A DNA stretch of 64,000 nt from Serratia quinivorans (lineage in GTDB: Bacteria > Pseudomonadota > Gammaproteobacteria > Enterobacterales > Enterobacteriaceae): NCBI RefSeq assembly GCF_946227985.1, contig NZ_CAMKGL010000001.1:372001-436000 (forward strand). Direction: 5' to 3'. This document shows positions 52,350 to 59,670 of this stretch, piece by piece (within the stretch, counting starts at the first letter, position 1; every line of letters starts with the position of its first letter). A program made the position numbers and the translations under genes. The notes below the pieces were generated by a model. The model had not been told where the DNA came from. It did not search any database and was given only the letters and a program-made list of their open reading frames with translations.

Positions 52350-53609
52350 ATGAAAAAAATAACACTGGTTTGGCAGATAGTTATCGGCCTTTTACTGGGG
52401 ATCGTGGTGGGATGGTATTTCAACACGCATCCCGAATATCAGCAGTGGGTCAGTCACGAAATTCTCAAGCCGCTCGGCGATATTTTTATCAAGATGATGA
52501 AAATGGTCGTGGTGCCAATTGTCTTCTGTTGCATGATCCTGGGTATTACCGGAAGTGGCGATAATAAATCCTTTGGCAGGATGGGCGTGAAATCGCTGGG
52601 ATATTTCTTTACCGTCACCGGGATAGCAATCGTTTTCGGACTGGTGCTGGCCAACCTGATTGCACCGGGAGAAGGCACCAGTATACAGGGAATGGCACAC
52701 GGTGAAGGGCATATGAAGATGGAGCCGGCACGCGGTGCGCTGGTGATCCTACAGAACATTGTTCCGGATAATCTGTTTGTTGCGCTCTCAGAGGGCAAAC
52801 TGCTGTCGGTGCTGTTTTTTGCTGTTCTGTTTGGTCTTGCGCTCAATGGCCTTCCACGCGAGAAAACGGCCCCGATCCTCAGCGTCCTGCAAAGCGTATC
52901 AGACGGCATGTTTCGGGTGGTTGCTATCGTCATGGCCTACGCCCCGGTTGGCGTATTCGGCATGATTGGCGCTACCGTTTCGACTTTCGGCTTCGCCTCG
53001 CTTCTGCCGCTCCTCAAGCTTGTCGGCACGGTGTATCTGGGCCTGATATTATTTGCCCTGATCGTGCTGGGCGGTATCTGTGCTCTTATCGGTGAGAACG
53101 TCTTTAAACTGGCGAAACATTTCCGTCAGGAGCTGGTACTGGCCTTTTCAAGCGCCGCTTCAGCAGCCGTTATGCCTCAGCTGATGTATAAGCTGGAGCG
53201 CTACGGCGTGCCGGGCCGTATCGTCAGTTTTGTCGTGCCGGTTGGTTATGCCTTTAATCTGGACGGGGCATCGATATTTCTCGGTGTAGCAACCATATTT
53301 GTCGCGCAGCTTTACGGTATCGATCTGACGCTGATGCAGCAGATTATCCTGGTTGTCACCATGGTGCTGACCTCAAAGGGGGCCGCAGGCGTACCGGGTT
53401 TTGCCATCCTCATTCTTTCTGCCACTCTTGCCTCTGCAGGGCTTCCGCTTGATGCTGTTGCGCTGATAGCTGGTATTTTCCGCATTATCGACAGCGGAAC
53501 CACAACGCTAAACGTGCTGGGAAATATTGTGGCCCCGCTGGTCATTAACCGGTGGGAAAAAGCAACCGAGCCGGTTACCGGCGCACACGCCGAATTAAAC
53601 AAGCACTGA
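52350..53609 (+). CDS. Dicarboxylate/amino acid:cation symporter, GltP/DctA family
   Basis: A 419-residue DAACS transporter. Key features are visible: hairpin 1 SSAASAAVMPQ near residue 269, the helix-7 NLDGASIF (NMDGT-like) near residue 307, hairpin 2 TSKGAAGVPG near residue 343, and RIIDSGTTTLNVLGN near residue 377. Subtle departures from the SSSSTxTLP and NMDGT consensus occur, so the substrate may not be glutamate or C4-dicarboxylate. A pool of acidic substrates is the family norm. Divergent LysR at 50720 is the nearest regulator. Confidence 0.9.
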   Translation: MKKITLVWQIVIGLLLGIVVGWYFNTHPEYQQWVSHEILKPLGDIFIKMMKMVVVPIVFCCMILGITGSGDNKSFGRMGVKSLGYFFTVTGIAIVFGLVLANLIAPGEGTSIQGMAHGEGHMKMEPARGALVILQNIVPDNLFVALSEGKLLSVLFFAVLFGLALNGLPREKTAPILSVLQSVSDGMFRVVAIVMAYAPVGVFGMIGATVSTFGFASLLPLLKLVGTVYLGLILFALIVLGGICALIGENVFKLAKHFRQELVLAFSSAASAAVMPQLMYKLERYGVPGRIVSFVVPVGYAFNLDGASIFLGVATIFVAQLYGIDLTLMQQIILVVTMVLTSKGAAGVPGFAILILSATLASAGLPLDAVALIAGIFRIIDSGTTTLNVLGNIVAPLVINRWEKATEPVTGAHAELNKH

Positions 53610-53619
53610 TATGTCAGTA

Positions 53620-53642
53620 AAGGGAACGTTGTCTGTTCCCTT
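53620..53642 (+). terminator. Weak hairpin after the symporter gene
   Basis: AAGGGAAC and GTTCCCTT are perfect 8-base complements around a 7-base loop, 10 bases after the stop codon. The following sequence (CAGCATTTAG) has no clear T tract. Confidence 0.55.
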
Positions 53643-54126
53643 CAGCATTTAGAAGGCTTATATAGGTGTTTACTGGACCGTTATCTTTTTGCCGATGCTG
53701 TTAATATCAGCGCCGCCGGCCTGCATGAGCTGGGTTCACTGGATCGCGGCAAAAGTCGGCTGAATCGAGAAATGAAAGGGACGCTGGCAGTGAGTGGCAT
53801 GGCGCAGGGAAGCGCGTTCCCGATGGCGGAGCAAATGGAAATGTACTGGTCGAGTTTCACCTGATAGATAAACCGGTACTGGAATGACCGTTTCAGGTTC
53901 CACTATTCGTTTCTGAACAGCGGGGACAAACCACATCAAACTTTTCCAACCGCAGACTCAAAGACAAAGAATCCACCAACACTAAGTCAACGTTACGATT
54001 TAATTTGTTTTGAGCAATGTGAGAAGGCCTGTTTAAAACATTATGTTAATATAAAAAGCAGAGCACTAAATGACCAGCTCTGCTTTTATTGTATTGGTCA
54101 ATTACTGATATTCCTGATTAGGATAT
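53643..54126. other. Non-coding or degraded island segment
   Basis: Almost 500 bases without a gene I can support. A frame from about 53660 to a stop near 53863 reads like part of a protein but has no start and no recognisable family, so it may be a gene relic. A hairpin at 54054-54087 (AAAAGCAGAGC and GCTCTGCTTTT, perfect 11-base arms with T tracts both ways) separates this stretch from the integrase remnant. Confidence 0.5.
54054..54087. terminator. Bidirectional terminator downstream of the integrase
   Basis: AAAAGCAGAGC and GCTCTGCTTTT are perfect complements around a 12-base loop, with A and T runs giving a T tract on both strands. It lies 40 bases beyond the original integrase stop. 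Confidence 0.75.
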
Positions 54127-55385
54127 TTATCTTTTCTGCAATCCGTTCCATATATAAGGAGGCAGAAAAGCATCCCGGCATGCATCCAGATAATCTGACC
54201 ACCACTGCATCATCGCGTTACGGGCATCAAGATATTCCGCTTTATGGATGAAGCTGCTCGAACGCTATTACGTTCCTGATGGCTCATCTGACGTTCCACG
54301 GCATCCTGCACCCACAGTCCTGATTCCATCAGAGCACTACAGGCAATCGCTCGAAATCCGTGGCCGCAGATTTCATTTTTCGTGTCATAGCCCATCAGAC
54401 GCAACGCCTTGTTGACCGTGTTTTCACACATTGGTTTATACGGATTATGGTCACTTGGAAAAATCAGCTCCTGATGCCCGGATATTTCCCGTATTTGTTT
54501 AAGAATAGTGATGGACTGACGGGAGAGTGGAACGATATGTGGAGTGCGCATTTTTGCACCACGCCCAGAATAGCGGACACCAGGGATAGCTTCGCGTGTG
54601 GCTGGAATGGTCCAGATTTTGTTTCTGATATCGATCTAAGACCAACGTGCGAAACGCAGTTCGCTAGAGCGGATAAAAAGGTGCAGGGCGAGTGATACTG
54701 CCAGCCGGGTTAATTCGCGTCCCTGACGATAGCCATCAATTCGACTCAATAGTTCGGGTAGTCGTTCAAGGGGAAGGGCTGGGTAGTGTCGTTTAACTGG
54801 TGCTACGATGATACCTTCGAGATTCGACGCCGGATTGCTCTCAATCATTCCCTGATGCACGGCATGACGCATGATGTTGCACATATGCTGCCGGGTACGT
54901 GCTGCGACTTCCAGCAGACCTTTTTGCTCAATGCCTTTCAGCCGGTCGATAAAGTGACGAGGTTTCAGTTCAGCTACTGGCAAGTGTCCAATCACAGGAA
55001 ATATATGATTGTTCATGCTGGCAAGCAGACGGGAGGCGTGGTTCTCTGACCATGTTCTGTTGCTTTTATGCCTGCTCAATGCAACGTGCTTAAATGTTTT
55101 TTCCGGTGAGCGGGCAGCTTTCTCTGCGATACGTTGCTGTGATGGATTGATATTCTGCGTCAGCAGCTTGCGTATGCCATCACGTTGCTGTCGGGCGTAA
55201 GCCAGAGAAACATCGGGATAGGCACCTAAGCCGAGGCGGGATTCTTTACCATTGAAACGATATTTGAGATACCAGAGACGTGAACCGCCTGGATTGACTA
55301 AAAGGTACAGGCCATGAGAATCGGAAACTTTGAAAGGTTTAGCGGATGGTTTTAAGCTGCGGATTTTAGTGTCGTTCAGAGACAT
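54127..55385 (-). pseudogene. P4-type tyrosine integrase, inactivated
   Basis: Reading from the ATG at 55385 gives an integrase N-terminus (MSLNDTKIRSLKPSAKP, then an arm-binding domain and core). Two lesions follow. First, a TAG at about 54636 interrupts ELRFARWS-stop-IDIRNKIWTIP, where GAG is expected. Second, one base is missing near 54244, so AAYIHKAEYLDARN-like text becomes a different frame; restored, it runs to TAA at 54127. The catalytic HGFR (H-x-x-R) is in the middle part and the tyrosine lies after the frameshift. It lies next to tRNA-Asn with its start toward the tRNA, typical for an island integrase. The island is probably no longer self-mobile. Confidence 0.88.
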
Positions 55386-55386
55386 A

Positions 55387-55435
55387 TGGTGGTCACTCCA
55401 TAATCGAACTGAAATGACCCCAAATCAGACCACCA
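55387..55435. promoter_or_regulatory. Integrase arm-type sites at the tRNA-proximal end
   Basis: TGGTGGTC (55387-55394) and GACCACCA (55428-55435) are the same 8-base word in opposite orientation, between the integrase start and the tRNA. The same word occurs twice beside junction 1 (34097 and 34109). Repeats of this kind flank attachment cores of P4-type elements. Confidence 0.5.
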
Positions 55436-55546
55436 ATCTTGCCCGATGCGGAGGGGGAAATGAAAATGCATCGGGAAGGCTTTTCACACTAACTTGTTGA
55501 ATCTAAATCGTATAAAGATTCGTGAAGATGCATGAAAACATAAATA

Positions 55547-55622
55547 TGGCTCCTCTGACTGGACTCGAACCAGTGACATACGGATTAACAGTCCGCCGTT
55601 CTACCGACTGAACTACAGAGGA
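55547..55622 (-). tRNA. asn tRNA: tRNA-Asn (anticodon GTT)
   Basis: The 76-base minus-strand gene reads TCCTCTGTAGTTCAGTCGG at the 5' end. It folds into a cloverleaf with a TCCTCTG/CAGAGGA acceptor stem, anticodon GTT in CTGTTAA, and TTCGA in the T loop, with an encoded CCA. Its last 16 bases are the repeated att core. In E. coli tRNA-Asn genes also lie near nac, which supports conserved synteny on the right. Confidence 0.97.
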
Positions 55623-55912
55623 ATCGTGTGAACGGGGCGAATAATAACGAGGTGGACCCGGCTTGTAAAGTCAGAAAAGGCCTTGATGTTTCGTTTGCTG
55701 CAAGATTATTCAACCTGCTGCTTTTTATGGCTTTTATTGCTGCACTGCTGCGCAGTGGTTCAGGCTTTGCCACTTATCCTCGCCGCCATGCTTTATGCTG
55801 GTGCAGGCTTTGGTGGTTTTCCGCCAGTGAGGGGAACGTCACTACCGACGCCAATATCATTTTTTCTTGTTTTTCCGTCAATTAGTTTCCGCTTTCTCTT
55901 ATTCCGTCTGTC

Positions 55913-55928
55913 TGGCCCGGATCTTGCT
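55913..55928 (+). promoter_or_regulatory. Sigma-54 promoter of nac
   Basis: TGGCCCGGATCTTGCT has the invariant GG and GC of a sigma-54 (-24/-12) promoter with the required 10 bases between them. The expected start site is about 30 bases before the nac ATG. Known biology: nac is activated by NtrC and sigma-54 under nitrogen limitation. A TGGTGCA half-site at 55799 may belong to an NtrC enhancer, but no full palindrome is clear. Confidence 0.8.
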
Positions 55929-55970
55929 GTGGTTTATCTTAACCCAGCCAAGTGGCATGACGGAGGCAGT

Positions 55971-56894
55971 ATGAATTTCAGACGTCTTAAGTATTTCGTG
56001 AAAATCGTCGACATCGGCAGCCTGACCCAGGCGGCAGAAGTGCTGCATATCGCTCAACCGGCACTTAGCCAACAATTGGCGACGCTGGAAGGGGAACTGA
56101 AACAGCAGTTGCTTATCCGCACCAAGCGCGGGGTACAGCCTACCGAAGCCGGTAACATTCTTTATACCCATGCCCAGACTATTTTGCGCCAGTGCGAACA
56201 GGCGCAAAGTGCGGTCAATAGTGCCGGGCAGGCGATGAGCGGGCAGGTCTCTGTCGGGCTGGCGCCGGGCAGTCTGGCGTCACAATTGGCGTTGCCGCTG
56301 TTGCAGGCGGTACGCGATCGGCATCCGGGTATTTTGCTCAGTCTGAATGAGAATATTGGCTCGACGCTGGCCGGCCAGGTCGCTAACCAAAATCTGGATA
56401 TGGCGGTGATCTACGGCGCTAAAATGCCCGCAGGTTTGCAGGCCACGGCGTTAATGCGCGAAGATCTCTATCTGGTGGCGACGCGTGCGGTGCCAAACCC
56501 TGGCAACAGCGTGGAGCTGCTGGACGTTGCGCGGCTGAATTTATTTTTGCCGCGTGAGGGCGACGTGGTACGCAGCCAGGTGGATGAAGCCATGGCGATA
56601 CGCAAGTTAACGGCCAACGTGATTGGTGAAATTGAATCGCCTGGCACCTTGAGTGCGGCTATCGCCAGCGGTTTGGGGGCCACCATTTTGCCAGAGTCGG
56701 TGGCGCGCGCGATGATTGGCCCGGCCAAGGCATGGATGGCGCGTATCAATGCTCCGTCATTGAACGTGCCGCTTTCGCTGTGCATTTCCGGCCAGCAATC
56801 TCTGTCGGCCCCGGCGCTGGTGGTGAAGGAGATCCTGCTGTCAATTGCCGCCAGCCGCAGTCAGGAAAAACGCGTACTGGCGTTGGTGCAATAA
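55971..56894 (+). CDS. nac: Nitrogen assimilation control regulator Nac
   Basis: A 307-residue LysR regulator. Its N-terminus (MNFRRLKYFVKIVDIGSL and on through AAEVLHIAQPALSQQ) is almost identical to E. coli Nac. The ATG at 55971 has CGGAGG upstream; the frame is open for 96 codons before it without homology. Nac links nitrogen limitation to sigma-70 genes. A sigma-54 promoter precedes it. Position next to tRNA-Asn agrees with the known enterobacterial gene order. Confidence 0.93.
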   Translation: MNFRRLKYFVKIVDIGSLTQAAEVLHIAQPALSQQLATLEGELKQQLLIRTKRGVQPTEAGNILYTHAQTILRQCEQAQSAVNSAGQAMSGQVSVGLAPGSLASQLALPLLQAVRDRHPGILLSLNENIGSTLAGQVANQNLDMAVIYGAKMPAGLQATALMREDLYLVATRAVPNPGNSVELLDVARLNLFLPREGDVVRSQVDEAMAIRKLTANVIGEIESPGTLSAAIASGLGATILPESVARAMIGPAKAWMARINAPSLNVPLSLCISGQQSLSAPALVVKEILLSIAASRSQEKRVLALVQ

Positions 56895-56910
56895 ATCAGG
56901 TCGAATTCGA

Positions 56911-57828
56911 TTAGCTAAGTTGGTAACGGCTGTCCGGCTGGGTGGCGGCGGGTAAATCCGTCTCGTCATTCATTTCGCGCAGGTTGATCTCAATCGCATT
57001 ACACATGGCATTGAGCGGCAGATCGTTGGCGGCGATGCCGAATGGATCTTCCAGCTCTTCTGCCAGGGAGTCCAGCGAGATAAAGGTGTAGGAAATAAAT
57101 ACCGAAACCAGCGGCGTCATGTAGTGCAGATCCGGCACCAGCGCGAAAGGCAGCAGGGTGCAGAACAGGTAGACGGTACGGTGAACGATCAGGCTGTAGG
57201 CAAAGGGGATCGGCGTATTGGCAATGCGTTCGCAGCCACCGAGGATCTCCGACAGCCGGTTGAGGTTCTGGTCAATGCTATGAAAAAGTACGTCTGACAA
57301 CTGAGCCGATTGCCGTTTCTCACCGAGCCATTGGCCCATCATCAACAACAGCCGGTTGCAGGGGGAAGCGCTGTTTTTAATGGCGTGCAGGTCGGCATTG
57401 GGCAGCAGACGCTGCAGATCCTCGCTGCTATCGCTGCCGCGCAGCTGGTGTTTCAGGCAGTAGCTAAACGCCATCAGCAGGGCGGCAAACTCACGCGCGG
57501 CCTGATCTTGTTGCGGCAGCAGGCTTTTAATCTGCCGCAGCAGCGAGCGTTGAACAATTAACAACCCGCCCCACAGCAACCGCGCCTCGGTGAACCGCGC
57601 ATAGCTGACGCTGTTGCGAAAGCCGAGAAAGATAGCAATCGCCACGCCCAGCAGGCTGAAGGGAGCCAGAGTGAGTTTAACACCCAGATGTTCGTACCAC
57701 TGGAAGCACAGTACCGCGACGATCGACATCGCCACGTTAAGGCTAAGACGAAACAGAATTTTGGAGAGCACCGAACCGTGCCAAACGAAAAGTCGTCTGA
57801 ACCAGTGTTGCTGAGGTCTGACAATCAT
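56911..57828 (-). CDS. Bestrophin-family anion channel, YneE-like
   Basis: A 305-residue membrane protein of the bestrophin/UPF0187 family. It begins IVRPQQHWFRRLFVWHGSVL and has FLGFRNSVSYARFTEARLLWGG near residue 69, a family signature for the pore region, plus four helices and a conserved C-terminal EELEDPFG near residue 260. Bacterial homologues form pentameric channels. It converges on nac with 16 bases between stops. Confidence 0.9.
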   Translation of the reverse strand: MIVRPQQHWFRRLFVWHGSVLSKILFRLSLNVAMSIVAVLCFQWYEHLGVKLTLAPFSLLGVAIAIFLGFRNSVSYARFTEARLLWGGLLIVQRSLLRQIKSLLPQQDQAAREFAALLMAFSYCLKHQLRGSDSSEDLQRLLPNADLHAIKNSASPCNRLLLMMGQWLGEKRQSAQLSDVLFHSIDQNLNRLSEILGGCERIANTPIPFAYSLIVHRTVYLFCTLLPFALVPDLHYMTPLVSVFISYTFISLDSLAEELEDPFGIAANDLPLNAMCNAIEINLREMNDETDLPAATQPDSRYQLS

Positions 57829-57913
57829 AAGAGTGGTAATGACTGGGGGATAGAAGCCGCTGTTGTAACAGATTTACGGTGTGTTCATCAACGGTCTGTG
57901 CGTTAAAAGTTAA

Positions 57914-57934
57914 AAAGCCCGCAGCGCGGGCTTT
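57914..57934 (-). terminator. Terminator of amn
   Basis: AAAGCCCGC and GCGGGCTTT are perfect 9-base complements around a 3-base loop. Read on the minus strand it ends in a T run and lies 12 bases after the amn stop codon. Confidence 0.85.
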
Positions 57935-57946
57935 AGTCATCTGCCG

Positions 57947-59407
57947 TTAACGGAACGGCGGCTCGTTAAAGGTGCGCAGCTTGCGGGAATGCAGCCGATC
58001 GCCTTCTGCGCGCAGCAGGTCGATAGCGCAAATGCCGATCTGCAGATGTTCCGAGATCGCGCCTTCATAAAAGCGGTTGGCCTGCCCAGGCAGTTTAATT
58101 TCGCCGTGCAGCGGTTTGTCGGACACGCACAGCAATGTGCCGTAAGGCACCCGGAACCGGTAACCCTGAGCCGCGATGGTGGCGCTTTCCATATCTACCG
58201 CCACTGCGCGGCTCAGGTTAAAGCGCAGCGCCGAGGCGGAATAGCGCAGTTCCCAGTTGCGATCGTCGGTGGTGACCACGGTCCCGGTACGCAGGCGTTG
58301 TTTAACCTCTTCGCCGGGCATGCCGCTGACCATTTTGGTGGCGTCATACAGCGCGCGCTGTACTTCGGCAATGCTGGGGATTGGGATGTCCGGCGGCAGT
58401 ACCGAATCCAGCACGTGATCGTCGCGCAGGTAGGCGTGGGCCAGCACGTAGTCGCCAATCGACTGGCTTTCACGCAGGCCGCCGCAGTGGCCGATCATCA
58501 GCCAGGCACTGGGGCGCAACACCGCCAGATGGTCGCAGATGGTTTTGGCGTTGGACGGGCCGACGCCGATATTGATCAGAGTGATGCCCTGGCCGGTGCG
58601 AGAAATCAGGTGGTAGGCCGGCATCTGGTGGTTCTTCCAGGCCAGATCGGACACTGCCTGGTCCGGCGCGGTGGTTTCCGGGGTGATATAGATGCCACCG
58701 GCACTGGACAGCGCAATATAGGGGCTGGCCGGATCGGCTATCTCGGCGCAGGCCCAGCGGACAAACTCATCCACATAGCGGGTGTAGTTGGTGAACAGCA
58801 CGAAGGGTTGAAAATGTTCTACCGGCGTGCCGGTGTAGTGCCGTAGCCGCGCCAGCGAAAAATCGGCCCGCAGTGCGTCAAAATGCGAAAGCGGAAAGGT
58901 ACTGGTGGCGTGGAACAGGCCATCAGCGGTTTCATCGCCAATTTGCGCCAACTCGGTGGTGGGGAAATGCTGTGCCAGGCTGGCGCTCATGGAGCGATCC
59001 AGCATCAGGTTGGAGCCGTCAATCACGTAGGGGAAGGGAATTTCCTGTTGTGATGGCCGCACTTCGATATGCGCATTGTACTCATTCGCCAGCAGGGTCA
59101 ATTGTTCGGTCAGATAGTGGCGAAACAGCTGCGGACGGGTAATGGTGGTGGTGTAGCAGCCGGTATGGGTGAAACGGCCGTAGGCGCGAGTTTTGGTTTG
59201 CCCGGGCGAGGCGCCGTCCCAACTGACGCGCAGTTCCGGGTAAACAAACAGCCCGCTGGCGCGAGCCTGCATGTCGGGCAGGCCGCTATGGCTGATAAAG
59301 TCGCCCACTGCCTGACGCAGTGCTTCAACCGAGGCGTCATACAGCGCTTCCAGTTTATCGATCGCCTGCGCGGGGGTAAGGCCGGTGCCGGATTGCTGAC
59401 TGATCAT
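57947..59407 (-). CDS. amn: AMP nucleosidase
   Basis: A 486-residue enzyme, about the size of E. coli Amn (484). It cleaves AMP to adenine and ribose-5-phosphate. Features seen include a large N-terminal regulatory domain and the nucleosidase core with IGHCGGLRESQSIGDYVLAHAYLRDD near residue 325 (read in part) and AVDMESATIAAQGYRFRVPYGTLLCVSDKP near residue 420. I chose the ATG at 59407 for its AAGGAGAAAGT ribosome-binding site; an in-frame ATG at 59464 is less likely. A CGAAT-rich palindrome lies upstream. Confidence 0.95.
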   Translation of the reverse strand: MISQQSGTGLTPAQAIDKLEALYDASVEALRQAVGDFISHSGLPDMQARASGLFVYPELRVSWDGASPGQTKTRAYGRFTHTGCYTTTITRPQLFRHYLTEQLTLLANEYNAHIEVRPSQQEIPFPYVIDGSNLMLDRSMSASLAQHFPTTELAQIGDETADGLFHATSTFPLSHFDALRADFSLARLRHYTGTPVEHFQPFVLFTNYTRYVDEFVRWACAEIADPASPYIALSSAGGIYITPETTAPDQAVSDLAWKNHQMPAYHLISRTGQGITLINIGVGPSNAKTICDHLAVLRPSAWLMIGHCGGLRESQSIGDYVLAHAYLRDDHVLDSVLPPDIPIPSIAEVQRALYDATKMVSGMPGEEVKQRLRTGTVVTTDDRNWELRYSASALRFNLSRAVAVDMESATIAAQGYRFRVPYGTLLCVSDKPLHGEIKLPGQANRFYEGAISEHLQIGICAIDLLRAEGDRLHSRKLRTFNEPPFR

Positions 59408-59516
59408 ACTTTCTCCTTGGTTCTCCCGGCTCTGTGGCGGGAGGCAGGCGGATGCCGAAATCAATTCACAGCAACAGGTTAGCTGAAGATGGGCGCAAAA
59501 GCTTTTGAGAAAGGGT

Positions 59517-59645
59517 AAGGGGCGAATAAATTCGCCCCTTAGGCCGTAGACAACGTGCTTCGTTGTTTCATGGTAGGGGCGCTGCCTGCTGCGCCCTGGA
59601 GCATAATCAATGGGTTAAATCGGGTCGAACATGTTCGACCCCTAC
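59517..59645. repeat. Composite intergenic repeat upstream of amn
   Basis: Two structures lie together. AAGGGGCGAAT-AA-ATTCGCCCCTT (59517-59540) is a perfect 11-base palindrome. At 59573-59645 the ends GTAGGGGCG and CGACCCCTAC are nearly complementary and the right end has GGTCGAACATGTTCGACC, itself a perfect palindrome. The shape suggests a small mobile or dispersed repeat; a copy of the first palindrome's core is at 18494. Confidence 0.6.
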
Positions 59646-59670
59646 AGGTTTAGCCCTTATCAGGTGATTA

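Noticed and set aside
53660..53863. Possible small plus-strand coding segment
   Set aside because: No start codon with a ribosome-binding site and no family I recognise; it may be a relic, so only noted in the intergenic entry.
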